64,000 nucleotides of DNA from Phytohabitans maris (GTDB lineage: Bacteria > Actinomycetota > Actinomycetes > Mycobacteriales > Micromonosporaceae), in the NCBI RefSeq assembly GCF_031085175.1, contig NZ_JAVHUY010000021.1:1-64000 (forward strand). Reading direction: 5' to 3'. The notes beneath the pieces are model-generated. The model was given only the letters and a program-made list of their open reading frames with translations. It did not search any database and had not been told where the DNA came from. A program made the position numbers and the translations under genes. Positions within the stretch are counted from its first letter, which is position 1; each line of letters starts with the position of its first letter. Of the stretch, positions 53,114 through 63,620 are shown one piece after another.

Positions 53114-54497
53114 CGGCTGGGTTTCCGGCGAGGGTGGCGACGCGGCCGTCGTCGAGCCGGCCACGGGGGCGGAGATCGGGCGGGTGGGCATCGCCGGCCC
53201 GGGTGACGTGGCCGCCGCGGCCCGCGCCGCGGCCGCCGCGCAGGCCTCGTGGGCGGCGCAACCCCATCCCGAGCGGGCGGCGGTGCTGCGCCGGGCGGGC
53301 GACCTGTGGCAGGCGAACGCCGAGGAGGTGCGCGACTGGATCGTCCGCGAGACCGGTGCCGTGCCGCCCAAGGGCGACTTCGAGATCCTCGTGGCCACGC
53401 AGGAGTGCTACGAGGCGGCGGCGCTCCCCTCCCGCCCGTACGGCGAGCTGCTGCCCAGCCTCGACGGCCGGCTCAGCATGTCCCGGCGGGTACCGGCCGG
53501 CGTGGTCGGCGTGATCTCGCCGTTCAACTTCCCGCTGATCCTGTCGATCCGCTCGGTGGCGCCGGCGCTCGCGCTCGGCAACGCGGTGCTGCTCAAGCCC
53601 GACCGGCGTACCGCGGTCAGCGGCGGCCTGCTGCTGGCCGGCATCTTCGCCCAGGCCGGGCTCCCCGAGGGCCTGCTGCACGTGCTGCCCGGCGGCCCCG
53701 AGGTGGGCGAGGCGGTCATCGCCGACCCGCGGGTACGGGTCGTGTCGTTCACCGGCTCCACCCGGGCCGGGCGGCGGGTCGGCCAGGTCGCGGCGGCCAA
53801 CCTGACCCGGGCGCACCTGGAGCTCGGCGGCAACTCCGCGCTCGTGGTGCTCGACGACGCCGACCTCGACCGGGCGATCTCCGCCGGCGCGTGGGGCTCG
53901 TTCAACCACCAGGGGCAGATCTGCATGACCACCGGCCGCCACCTGGTGCACGAGTCCCTCTACGACGAGTACGTGGAGCGCCTGGCCAAGAAGGCCGACG
54001 CGCTGGAGCTCGGCCCGGTCATCGACGCCGGCCAGCGCGACAAGATCCACGCGCTGGTGACCGGCAGCGTGGACCGGGGCGCGCGCCTCGCGGCCGGCGG
54101 GACGTTCAGCGGGCTCTTCTACCGCCCGACCGTGCTGGCCGAGGTGACGCCCGAGATGCCCGCGTACGCCGAGGAGGTCTTCGGCCCGGTCGCGCCGGTC
54201 GCCCGCTTCGGCAGCCTGGAGGAGGCGGCCGCGCTCGCCTCCGGCACCGAGTACGGCCTGTCGCTGGGCATCATCACCCGCGACGTGACGAAGGGGCTGG
54301 CGCTCGCCGACCGCATCCCCACCGGCATCGCGCACATCAACGACCAGACGGTGAACGACGAGGCGAACGTCCCCTTCGGCGGCGTCGGCGCGTCCGGGAC
54401 CGGTGCCCGGTTCGGCGGGGCGGCCGCGAACGTCGAGGCGTTCACCGAGACCCGCTGGGTGACCGTCCGCGGCGACGTGCCGGCGTACCCTTTCTGA
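53070..54497 (+). CDS. Aromatic aldehyde (benzaldehyde-type) dehydrogenase
   Basis: NAD(P)-dependent aldehyde dehydrogenase of 475 residues, closest in feel to benzaldehyde/vanillin dehydrogenases. The catalytic Cys is in [15 protein letters not shown], the general-base Glu is in [12 protein letters not shown], and [12 protein letters not shown] is the cofactor loop. [22 protein letters not shown] is the usual substrate-channel stretch. It starts 44 bp inside the ATPase gene. In a pca context it may supply aromatic acids from aldehydes, but no hydroxylase or demethylase is in the window. Confidence 0.87.
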   Translation: MLLDRPTWQGKFFSSGWVSGEGGDAAVVEPATGAEIGRVGIAGPGDVAAAARAAAAAQASWAAQPHPERAAVLRRAGDLWQANAEEVRDWIVRETGAVPPKGDFEILVATQECYEAAALPSRPYGELLPSLDGRLSMSRRVPAGVVGVISPFNFPLILSIRSVAPALALGNAVLLKPDRRTAVSGGLLLAGIFAQAGLPEGLLHVLPGGPEVGEAVIADPRVRVVSFTGSTRAGRRVGQVAAANLTRAHLELGGNSALVVLDDADLDRAISAGAWGSFNHQGQICMTTGRHLVHESLYDEYVERLAKKADALELGPVIDAGQRDKIHALVTGSVDRGARLAAGGTFSGLFYRPTVLAEVTPEMPAYAEEVFGPVAPVARFGSLEEAAALASGTEYGLSLGIITRDVTKGLALADRIPTGIAHINDQTVNDEANVPFGGVGASGTGARFGGAAANVEAFTETRWVTVRGDVPAYPF

Positions 54498-54499
54498 TC

Positions 54500-55693
<1,194 letters not shown>

Positions 55694-55857
55694 CGGTAGG
55701 GTGATCGCCAGCCTGGCCGGCACGACGCGGGGCCGGGTGGGCGTTCCTGCGGTCCGGCGCCTTCGGGGGCGCCGGCCACCGAGAGCGGGGCCGCCTAGGC
55801 TGGGGATGCGCCGCCGGGCTGCGGGAGGCGACGATCGACCAGTACAGCAGGGAGGGA

Positions 55858-57960
55858 GTGCGGCGGTACGCGCGGCTTTGGGCGCGTGCCGGGGCGGCGC
55901 TCGGCTACGTGCCGATGAGCCCGGACGAGACCGAGCGCGTGCTGCGTGACCACACCATGCTGCTGGCCGAGACGCTGGTGGCCGAGCCGTTCGTCGCCAC
56001 GCCCGCGTACGGGGTGGGCCGGGCGCTCGTGGACGCGCACTTCACCGTTCCGGAGTTCCTCGACCAGACGCTGCTCACGTTCGGGCGGCGGTTTCTGGAG
56101 CTGGTCGTACCGGGCAGCTCGGGGAAGCACGCCGACCGGGCGGTGGCGCTGCAGGCCGCGCTGGCGGCCGGCTACGCGCGGGGGCTGCGCGACCGCACGT
56201 TCGCCCAGCAGGAACGCATCTCGCGGGCGGTCTGGTCGGCGCGCAACCAGGCCGAGCAGGACCTGCGGGCCAGCGAGGCCCGCTTCCGGGCGGTCTTCGC
56301 CGGCGCGGCCATCGGCATCGGCATCGCCGACCTGGACGGGCGGATCATCGACGTCAACCAGGCCTTCGCCGACATGCTCGGCTACAGCCTCGACGAGATG
56401 CGTGAGATCAACGTCACCGAGCTCTTCTACCCGGACGACGCACCGGGCATGTGGGACACGTACAAGGAGATGATCGAGGGCAAACGGGACGGCGCGCGGG
56501 TGGAGAAGCGGTACTTCCGCAAAGACCGCACGATCCTCTGGACCGACCTCTCCGTGTCGCTCATCCGCGACGAGGACGGGCAGCCGCGCTTCACCGTGGC
56601 GATGGTCGAGGACATCACCGACCGGTACGAGCTGCAGGAGCGCCTCCGCTTCCAGGCGCTGCACGACCCGCTCACCGGGCTGCCCAACCGCACGCTCTTC
56701 TTCGAACGGCTCGCCGCGGTCTTCGACGGCGCGGCCACCCGGGTGGGCGTGTGCTTCCTCGACCTCGACGGCTTCAAGGCGGTCAACGACAGCCTCGGCC
56801 ACTACGTCGGCGACGAGCTGCTCGTGGTCGTCGCCCGGCGGCTGGCCGCGTCGGTCTCCGCGCGCGGCCACCTGGTGGCGCGGATGGGCGGCGACGAGTT
56901 CGTGATCCTGGTCGAGGACTCCAGCGGCACCGACGCGGCCGTCGCGGTGGCCGAGGCGGCGCTGGCCGCGGTGGCCGAGCCGGTGAAGATCGACTCGCAT
57001 CAGCCGCTCTCGGTGACCGCCAGCATCGGCATCGTCGAGCGCGAGGTCCGCGGCACCAGCCCCACCGACGTGATGAAGGCGGCCGACACCACGCTCTACT
57101 GGGCCAAGGCCGACGGGCGTGGCCGGTGGGCGCTCTTCGACCCGGTGCGCGGCGCGCACCAGCTGGCCCGCGCGGCGCTCGCCGCTGCCCTGCCCGGCGC
57201 GCTCGACCGGGGCGAGTTCACGCTCGAGTACCAGCCGATCGTGGGCCTTACAAGCGGGCGGCTGCGCGCGGTCGAGGCGCTCGTGCGCTGGCGCCACCCG
57301 GAGCTGGGCACGGTGCCGCCGGACCGGTTCATCGGGCTGGCCGAGGAGACCGGCATGATCGTCCGACTTGGACGGTGGGTGCTGGAGCAGGCCTGCGTCC
57401 AGGCCGCGCGGTGGCACCGCGAGTTTCCGGACGCGGGGCTGGTGGTGAGCGTCAACCTCGCCGTACGCCAGGCGAACGCGCCGGGCATCGTCGAAGAGGT
57501 GGCCGGCGTGCTGGAACGCACCGGGCTACCGGCCCGCCAGCTCCAGCTGGAGCTGACCGAGAGCGCGGTGATGCCGACCGCCGGCGAACCGGTGCGGTCG
57601 CTGCGCGGGCTGGCCGACACCGGCGTACGGATCGCGATCGACGACTTCGGCACCGGGTACTCCAACCTGGCGTACCTGCGGCGGCTGCCGATCCACTCGC
57701 TCAAGCTGGCCGGGCCGTTCATCGAGGGGCTCCGCTCCGGCGACCTGGCCGACTCGGCGAGCGTGGCGGACGAGCGGATCGTGGACGCGCTGGTACGGCT
57801 GGCGCACGCGCTCGGCCTGACCGTGACGGCGGAGGCGGTCGAGACGGCCCAGCAGGCCGACCTGCTGCGCGGGCTGGACTGCGACACCGGCCAGGGCCTG
57901 CTCTTCGGCGGCGCCACGTCGGCCGACGACATCACGGCACGATTGCGGTCAACCCGCTGA
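55858..57960 (+). CDS. PAS-GGDEF-EAL cyclic-di-GMP turnover protein
   Basis: A 700-residue cytoplasmic protein. An N-terminal helical segment of about 130 residues is followed by PAS (about 138-255, SEARFRAVFAGAAIGIGIADLDGRIIDVNQAFADMLGYS). GGDEF (about 265-430) has an intact MGGDEFV and EAL (about 440-695) an intact VEALVRWRHP with IDDFGTGYSNL. The EAL motif LKID is LKLAGPF and AEGVE is AEAVET, so phosphodiesterase activity may be altered while cyclase residues look complete. The GTG at 55858 is the only start in frame; AGGGAGGGA lies unusually close to it. Confidence 0.9.
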   Translation: MRRYARLWARAGAALGYVPMSPDETERVLRDHTMLLAETLVAEPFVATPAYGVGRALVDAHFTVPEFLDQTLLTFGRRFLELVVPGSSGKHADRAVALQAALAAGYARGLRDRTFAQQERISRAVWSARNQAEQDLRASEARFRAVFAGAAIGIGIADLDGRIIDVNQAFADMLGYSLDEMREINVTELFYPDDAPGMWDTYKEMIEGKRDGARVEKRYFRKDRTILWTDLSVSLIRDEDGQPRFTVAMVEDITDRYELQERLRFQALHDPLTGLPNRTLFFERLAAVFDGAATRVGVCFLDLDGFKAVNDSLGHYVGDELLVVVARRLAASVSARGHLVARMGGDEFVILVEDSSGTDAAVAVAEAALAAVAEPVKIDSHQPLSVTASIGIVEREVRGTSPTDVMKAADTTLYWAKADGRGRWALFDPVRGAHQLARAALAAALPGALDRGEFTLEYQPIVGLTSGRLRAVEALVRWRHPELGTVPPDRFIGLAEETGMIVRLGRWVLEQACVQAARWHREFPDAGLVVSVNLAVRQANAPGIVEEVAGVLERTGLPARQLQLELTESAVMPTAGEPVRSLRGLADTGVRIAIDDFGTGYSNLAYLRRLPIHSLKLAGPFIEGLRSGDLADSASVADERIVDALVRLAHALGLTVTAEAVETAQQADLLRGLDCDTGQGLLFGGATSADDITARLRSTR

Positions 57961-58071
57961 ACGGGCAAACCTGCCCTCCAGGACTGTCGTGATCCGCGAA
58001 CGGATGGGATGCTGTCGCCTGGTCTGTTGGGTCTCGTGGAGGTCGGGGCCCTGACTGGGGGGTATACGGCC

Positions 58072-60036
58072 GTGAACGGGGATGTGGGGTCGCGTGCTGC
58101 GCCGCTGCGCAAGGGCGACCCGAAAAAACTGGGGCGGTACGAGCTGGTCGGGCGGCTCGGCGAGGGCGGCATGGGGGTCGTCTACCTCGCCCGTGGCGCC
58201 GACGGTCAGCAGGTGGCGATCAAGATGATCCGCGCCGACCTGGCGGTGGACGAGGAGTTTCGCCGCCGCTTCCGCAGCGAGGTCAACCGGGCGCGGCAGG
58301 TGCCGCCGTTCTGCACGGCCGAGGTGCTCGACGCCGACCCGGACCACGAGCGGCCCTACCTGGTGGTCGAGTACGTCGACGGCCCCAGCCTCTCCGCCGT
58401 CGTCGCCGAGCGCGGCCCGCTCAGCCCGGCCAACCTGCACGCGCTGGCGATCGGCATGGCCACGGCGCTGACCGCCATCCACGGCGCCGGCGTGATCCAC
58501 CGCGACCTCAAGCCCAGCAACGTACTGCTCCCGCCGGGCAGCCCGAAGGTCATCGACTTCGGCATCGCGCGGGCGGTCGAGGCGACGAGCCACCACACGG
58601 CGACGAACCAGTGGCTCGGCACGGTGGCGTACATGGCGCCGGAACGGTTCGGCAGCGACGCCAGCGAGGTCATCACGCCCGCGGCCGACGTCTTCGCCTG
58701 GGGCGCCGTGCTGGCGTACGCGGGGACCGGCCGGACCCCGTTCGCGGCCGACTCGCCGCCGGTGGTCGCCGCCCGCATCCTGACCCAGCCGCCCGAGCTG
58801 GGCGGGCTGGTGCCGCCGCTACGCGACCTGGTCGAGCGTGCGCTCGCCAAGGACCCGGCCGCCCGGCCCACCTCGCGGGCGCTGCTCGACCTGCTGCTCG
58901 CCACCGGCCCGGACCAGCCGCCCGCGGTGGCCGCAGCGCTGGCCCGGCAGCCGGGCCTGCTGGTCGCGGCCGAGGAGGCGCAGGCGGCCACGGAGCAGCG
59001 CCCGGAGCACGCGATGACCGCGGTCGCCGTGCCGCCGGAGCTGAAGACGGTCGCCGCGGGCCCGACCGAGGTGTCGCCCACCCACCAGCCGACGGCGTTC
59101 CTGCCACCCGCCTCGCCTCCGGCGTCGCCCGCGGCCTCGTCCGCGATGGCGCCTGCCTCGCCCGCGGTGGCCGGCCCGCCCGGCGCTGTTGGCCCGCCGG
59201 CCCCGGCCGGGATGGGTGTCGCGCTCCCGCCTTCGGCTCCGCCGCCGGCCGGGCCGGTCACCGTGGAGGTGCCATCCGCGCCGCCGGCCCGGGGCAGCAG
59301 CCGCTGGGGCCGCTTCGCGAACGTCGCGATGGCCCTGGCCGTGCTCGTCACCTCGCTGACCGTGGCCGGCATCGCGACCGGCGTGCTCCCCTTCGGCGAC
59401 GACGCCACTCCGTCCGGTGCGGCGGCCACGCCCAGCGCCGGCTCGCCGGCCGCGCCGACGCCCTCCGCGTCGACCCGGGCCAGCGAGCTCGTCGCCCAGG
59501 ACCCGCTGACCGCGCCGCGGCTGTGGCAGCTGCGCGAAGACGACGCGCAGCTCACCACCTGCACCTTCGAGGGCGCGCTGGTGGTCACCCGTGGCAAGCA
59601 GGGGCCGTACCGCTGCCCCGGCCCGATGGACCAGCTCACCGACTTCTCCATGACCGTGGACGTGCGACTGCGCTCCGAGGGCGCCTGCGCCGCGCTGTGG
59701 TTTCGCTTCGTGGCCGCCGCCGGGTACATCGTGCGGGTCTGCCCGGAGGGCTTCTACGTCGGCACCCACGGCGTCGGCGACGGTACGACCGTGCGGGTGC
59801 TGCGCACGATGCCGTTCCCGACGCCGATCGCGCTCGACACCCCGACCCGGGTCGGCGTGTCGATGCAGGGCACGACGATCGCGCTGGAACGGGACGGGCA
59901 GCAGGTCGGCACCGTGCAGGACTCGACGTTTCGCGAGGGCCGCGTGGTGCTCGGCATCTACCCGGAGACCCCCGACCACGAGCCGCCGTTCACGGTCGCC
60001 TTCAACGACGTCGAGGTCCGCTCCTTCACCGGCTAG
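58072..60036 (+). CDS. Membrane-anchored serine/threonine protein kinase
   Basis: A 654-residue eukaryotic-type kinase. The kinase domain is at about 17-280, with G-loop GEGGMGVVYLA, the ATP Lys in VAIKMIRA, HRDLKPSNVLL, DFGIARA and APERFG. A Pro/Ala-rich linker (about 285-410) is followed by one TM helix (VAMALAVLVTSLTVAGIATGV, about 425-445). An extracellular domain of about 190 residues is jelly-roll-like (WFRFVAAAGYIVRVCPEGFYVG, VAFNDVEVRSF). GTG 58072 puts the kinase domain at the usual distance; an ATG at 58009 is possible. It ends one base from the convergent flavoenzyme gene. Confidence 0.9.
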   Translation: MNGDVGSRAAPLRKGDPKKLGRYELVGRLGEGGMGVVYLARGADGQQVAIKMIRADLAVDEEFRRRFRSEVNRARQVPPFCTAEVLDADPDHERPYLVVEYVDGPSLSAVVAERGPLSPANLHALAIGMATALTAIHGAGVIHRDLKPSNVLLPPGSPKVIDFGIARAVEATSHHTATNQWLGTVAYMAPERFGSDASEVITPAADVFAWGAVLAYAGTGRTPFAADSPPVVAARILTQPPELGGLVPPLRDLVERALAKDPAARPTSRALLDLLLATGPDQPPAVAAALARQPGLLVAAEEAQAATEQRPEHAMTAVAVPPELKTVAAGPTEVSPTHQPTAFLPPASPPASPAASSAMAPASPAVAGPPGAVGPPAPAGMGVALPPSAPPPAGPVTVEVPSAPPARGSSRWGRFANVAMALAVLVTSLTVAGIATGVLPFGDDATPSGAAATPSAGSPAAPTPSASTRASELVAQDPLTAPRLWQLREDDAQLTTCTFEGALVVTRGKQGPYRCPGPMDQLTDFSMTVDVRLRSEGACAALWFRFVAAAGYIVRVCPEGFYVGTHGVGDGTTVRVLRTMPFPTPIALDTPTRVGVSMQGTTIALERDGQQVGTVQDSTFREGRVVLGIYPETPDHEPPFTVAFNDVEVRSFTG

Positions 60037-60037
60037 C

Positions 60038-62449
60038 TCAGACGCCCCGTACCCGCGCGTTCGCCGGGTCGTAGAGCGGCTCGGCGCGGACCTCGGCGCT
60101 CTGCCACGAGCCGAAGACCCCCACCTCGACCTTCGCGCCGACCTCCACTGTGGACGGCAGGTAGGCGTACGCGATGGAGGCGCCGACCCGGTAGCCGTAG
60201 CCGCCGGAGGTGACCCGGCCGCAGGGACGGCCGTCGACGCGGACCGGTTCGGTGCCGAGGCAGACCGTGCGCGGGTCGTCCAGCACCAGGCAGCGCAGCC
60301 GGCGCGCCGGCCCACCCGCCGCGCGGGCGGCCAGCAGCGCGTCGCGGCCGAGGAAGTCGGTCTCGGTCCGGACCGCGAACGACAGGCCGGCCTCGTCCGG
60401 GGTGGTCTCCGGCGTGATGTCGGCGCCCCAGACCCGGTACCCCTTCTCCAGCCGCAGCGCGTCGATCGCCCGGTAGCCGGCGGGGGCCAGCCCGGACGGG
60501 CCGCCGGTCGAGAGCAGCAGGTCCCAGAGCGTCAGCGTGTACTCGGTCGGCGCGTATAGCTCCCAGCCGTGTTCGCCGACGAACGTGACCCGCTGGGCGA
60601 GCACCGGCACCGGGCCGACGGTCAGCCGCCGGGCCCGCATGAAGCGGAAGTCGAGCGCCTCGTCGACCAGCGGCTGGAGGATGTCGCGGGCGGCCGGCCC
60701 CCACAGGCACAGGCAGCCGTACGCGCCGGTGACGTCCTCGACGCCGACCCCCTCGGGCGCGTGGCGGCGCAGCCAGGCCAGGTCGCGTACGCCGGAGGCG
60801 GTGCTCGTCACCACCCGGAAGTGCGTCTCGCCCAGCCGGGTGACGGTGAGGTCGGCCTCGATGCCGGCGCGGGCGTTGAGCAGCTGGGTGTACACCACCG
60901 TCCCCACTGGACGGTCTACGTCGGCGGCGCACATCCGCTGCAGGAACGACACCGGGCCGCGCACGTCGAGCTTGGCGAAGGAGGACTGGTCGAAGAGGCC
61001 GGCCGCGTCCGCCGTCGCGCGGCACTCCGCCTCGATGGCCGGCGACCACACGTGTCCGGCCCAGCCGGCCGGGCGGGGCGCCGAGGGTACGAAGCCGGGC
61101 GGCGGCGCGAACCAGTTGACCCGCTCCCAACCGGCCTTCTCACCGAGCGCCGCGCCGAGCGGCTCCAGCCGCGGCCAGGTCGCGGAGCGGCGCAATGGGC
61201 GGCCGGCGGACCATTCCGTGTACGGGTACACGACGTCGTAGTAGCGGGAGTAGGCGTCGAGAGCCTTGGCGGTGGCCCACGAACGGCTCGCCGCGTGCGC
61301 CCCGAACCGGCGGATGTCCATATGGGACACATCGAATTCCGGCTGGCCGTCCACAATCCACTCCGCCAGCACCTTGCCCACTCCGCCGGCCGCCGCGAGC
61401 CCGTGCACGCAGAAGCCCGCCGCCACCCAGAAACCGCCCACCGGCGTCTCGCCGAGCAGGAACTCGCCGTCCGGCGTGAACGCCTCCGGCCCGTGCACCA
61501 CCCGGTCGATCCCGGCCGCCCGCAGTGCCGGGACCCGGCGCCGGGCGTTCGCCCAGGACTCCTCGAACTTGGGCAGGTCGGGCGGGAAGAGCGTGCGGGC
61601 GGTCGCGAGCGGCGCCTCGCCGCCGTCCGGCCAGCACACCTCGGGTGTCCGGATGTAGCCGCCGACCAGCAGCCCGTCACCCTCGCCGCGGAAGTACACG
61701 ATGTGGTCGGGGTCCCGGACGGTGGGGATGCCGGGGACGTCCGGGGCGTCCAGCGCGGACGAGACCACGTACTGGTGCTTGATCGGCACGATCGGGACGG
61801 CGACTCCGGCGAGGCGCCCGACGTGGCCGGCTGCCGCGCCGGCCGCGTCGACGACCGTCTCGGTGGCGATCCGTCCCTGGTCGGTCAGGACCGCCCGCAC
61901 CCGGCCCCGCTCCACCTCGACGCCGGTGACCCGCACTCCGGTGCGGAACTCGACGCCGAGCTGGCGGGCGCCGGCCGCGAGCGCCGCGGCGAGCGGCTCG
62001 GGCCGCAGGTAGCCGTCGCCGGGCAGCCAGCCGGCGGCGCGCACGTCGGAGACGTCCAGCAGGGGCAGGAGCGAGCCGGCCTCGGCGGGGGAGAGCAGCT
62101 CCATCTCCAGGCCGTACGTGGTCGCGGCGCTGACCTGCCGCAGCAGCTCCTCCTCGCGTTCCGGCGTGGTGGCCAGCCGCAGCCCGCCGACGCCCCGCCA
62201 GCCGGGGTCCAGCCCGGTGCGCTCGCGCAGCTCGGCGTAGAGCGACGACGAATACATGATCATGCGGGTCTGGCTGATCATCGAGCGGAGCTGGCCGACG
62301 AAGCCGGCCGAGTGCCAGGTGGTGCCCTCGGTCAGCTCGTGCTGCTCCAGCACCAGGACCTCGGTCCAGCCGAGCCGGGCCAGGTGGTACGCGATGCTGC
62401 ACCCGGCCACCCCGCCGCCCACCACGACCACTCGCGCTTCTTTCCGCAC
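60038..62449 (-). CDS. GcvT-type FAD-dependent oxidoreductase (dimethylglycine/sarcosine dehydrogenase-like)
   Basis: An 803-residue two-domain flavoenzyme. The DAO-type FAD domain (1-about 370) starts VVVVGGGVAGCSIAYHLARLG, with GTTWHSAGFVG containing the His that is covalently flavinylated in dimethylglycine and sarcosine dehydrogenases. The C-terminal part (about 420-800) is a GcvT/aminomethyltransferase-like domain (DQSSFAKLDVRGP, GEHGWELYAP, AGYRAIDALRLEKGYRVWGADI) for transfer of the one-carbon unit to tetrahydrofolate. It starts at GTG 62449. Divergent from a choline/ethanolamine-kinase-like gene and an APC permease, fitting use of methylated amines. Confidence 0.88.
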   Translation of the reverse strand: MRKEARVVVVGGGVAGCSIAYHLARLGWTEVLVLEQHELTEGTTWHSAGFVGQLRSMISQTRMIMYSSSLYAELRERTGLDPGWRGVGGLRLATTPEREEELLRQVSAATTYGLEMELLSPAEAGSLLPLLDVSDVRAAGWLPGDGYLRPEPLAAALAAGARQLGVEFRTGVRVTGVEVERGRVRAVLTDQGRIATETVVDAAGAAAGHVGRLAGVAVPIVPIKHQYVVSSALDAPDVPGIPTVRDPDHIVYFRGEGDGLLVGGYIRTPEVCWPDGGEAPLATARTLFPPDLPKFEESWANARRRVPALRAAGIDRVVHGPEAFTPDGEFLLGETPVGGFWVAAGFCVHGLAAAGGVGKVLAEWIVDGQPEFDVSHMDIRRFGAHAASRSWATAKALDAYSRYYDVVYPYTEWSAGRPLRRSATWPRLEPLGAALGEKAGWERVNWFAPPPGFVPSAPRPAGWAGHVWSPAIEAECRATADAAGLFDQSSFAKLDVRGPVSFLQRMCAADVDRPVGTVVYTQLLNARAGIEADLTVTRLGETHFRVVTSTASGVRDLAWLRRHAPEGVGVEDVTGAYGCLCLWGPAARDILQPLVDEALDFRFMRARRLTVGPVPVLAQRVTFVGEHGWELYAPTEYTLTLWDLLLSTGGPSGLAPAGYRAIDALRLEKGYRVWGADITPETTPDEAGLSFAVRTETDFLGRDALLAARAAGGPARRLRCLVLDDPRTVCLGTEPVRVDGRPCGRVTSGGYGYRVGASIAYAYLPSTVEVGAKVEVGVFGSWQSAEVRAEPLYDPANARVRGV

Positions 62450-62469
62450 ACGTGAGTCGTATCACCTAA

Positions 62470-62482
62470 TTGGTCAGACCAA
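62470..62482. promoter_or_regulatory. Putative GntR-type operator TTGGTC-A-GACCAA
   Basis: A perfect 13-bp palindrome, TTGGTCAGACCAA, flanked by A/T, in the divergent gap between the flavoenzyme and kinase genes. TGGTC-N-GACCA is the usual core of FCD-type GntR sites. No GntR gene is in the window. Confidence 0.7.
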
Positions 62483-62556
62483 AAGAGCTGAGTGGACACT
62501 CAAAACGTAACCTGGCGTGTATTGACGCTCCTCAGCCCGCGGGCTGAAACTCAGCC

Positions 62557-63600
62557 ATGGGTGCACGGACGATCCATGTCGAAGACGTGCTGGGACGCGT
62601 CTCGATATGGGCTGGCCAGCCGGTCACCCACCGGCCGCTGACGGGCGGCCTTTCGCACCACATTTGGCGGGTCGACACCGAGCCTGCCTTTCGCGCGCGA
62701 CTGCGGGGCTCGCAGGCGTCGGCCTCCGCGGAGGGGCTGGAGGCCGCCGGAGCTCACTCCTCGCGCACGCAGGGTGGGGCCAGCTACGTGCTGCGCGTGC
62801 TCGAACCCGCGGTCTCCGCGGCGGGGTTGGGGGTTCCCCCGCCGTTGGAGATCGAAAACACCCGGCTGGCGGCGGAGTCGGGCGCCGGCGCGCGGGTCTT
62901 CGAGGTGCTGCCCGACGTTCCCGCGCTGGTGCTGGAGTTTCTGCCGGGGCGCACACTGGACCCGGCGTCGGTCCGGGAGGCGAGCACGATCCGCCGGGTC
63001 GCGGCCGCCTGCCGGCGCCTGCACGCCGGGCCTCGCTTCGGCAACGACTTCGACATCATCGGCAAGCTGTACGAGCTGCTGGACGTGTGCCGCCACCACG
63101 ACCTGCCGCTGCCGGACGGCTACCTGGAACGGCTCTCCACAGTGGAGCACGTACGGGCGGCGCTGGGCGTCCTCCCGCTGCCGACCGTGCCCTGCCACAA
63201 CGACCTGCTGGCGGAAAACCTCATCGACGTCTCCGGCGACATCCGGATCGTCGACTACCAACTGTCTGGAAACAACGACCCGACGTTCGAGCTGGGCGAC
63301 ATCGCGGCCGAGTCCGACTTCGACCCGGACCAGGCGGCCGACCTCACCGCCGCCTACTTCGGCGCCGAGACCACGCCCACTCTGGTCGCCCGGGTACGGC
63401 TGAACCTGCTGCTCTCCAACGTCACCTGGACGTTGTGGTTCACCGTGCACCACGGCTTGCTCCGGGATCCCGAGTCGACGTTCGACTACTGGGCCGAGGC
63501 GGCCGACAAGTGGGGCCAGGCCTGCCGGGACATGGACGCACCGGACCTGGGCCGGCTCATGCGGGCGGCCGCGGGCCGCACGTCCTCCCTCCATCCTTAG
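62557..63600 (+). CDS. Choline/ethanolamine kinase-like phosphotransferase with an insertion
   Basis: An aminoglycoside-phosphotransferase-fold kinase, 347 residues. TGGLSHHIWRVD is the N-lobe loop. CHNDLLAENLI is the Brenner-type catalytic loop (Asp) and IVDYQLSGNNDPTFELGDI the metal-binding segment; these match the choline/ethanolamine kinase branch. Residues about 44-75 (FRARLRGSQASASAEG and on) interrupt the strand pair WRVDTE/SYVLRV, where relatives have a short turn; this looks like an in-frame insertion. The ATG at 62557 is used. The permease gene follows 20 bp downstream. Confidence 0.82.
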   Translation: MGARTIHVEDVLGRVSIWAGQPVTHRPLTGGLSHHIWRVDTEPAFRARLRGSQASASAEGLEAAGAHSSRTQGGASYVLRVLEPAVSAAGLGVPPPLEIENTRLAAESGAGARVFEVLPDVPALVLEFLPGRTLDPASVREASTIRRVAAACRRLHAGPRFGNDFDIIGKLYELLDVCRHHDLPLPDGYLERLSTVEHVRAALGVLPLPTVPCHNDLLAENLIDVSGDIRIVDYQLSGNNDPTFELGDIAAESDFDPDQAADLTAAYFGAETTPTLVARVRLNLLLSNVTWTLWFTVHHGLLRDPESTFDYWAEAADKWGQACRDMDAPDLGRLMRAAAGRTSSLHP

Positions 63601-63620
63601 TAGACATAGGGAGATCCCTC

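Noticed and set aside
60569-62455. Long plus-strand frame opposite the flavoenzyme gene
   Set aside because: His/Arg/Gly-rich antisense translation without domain features; the minus strand encodes a full GcvT-type oxidoreductase.
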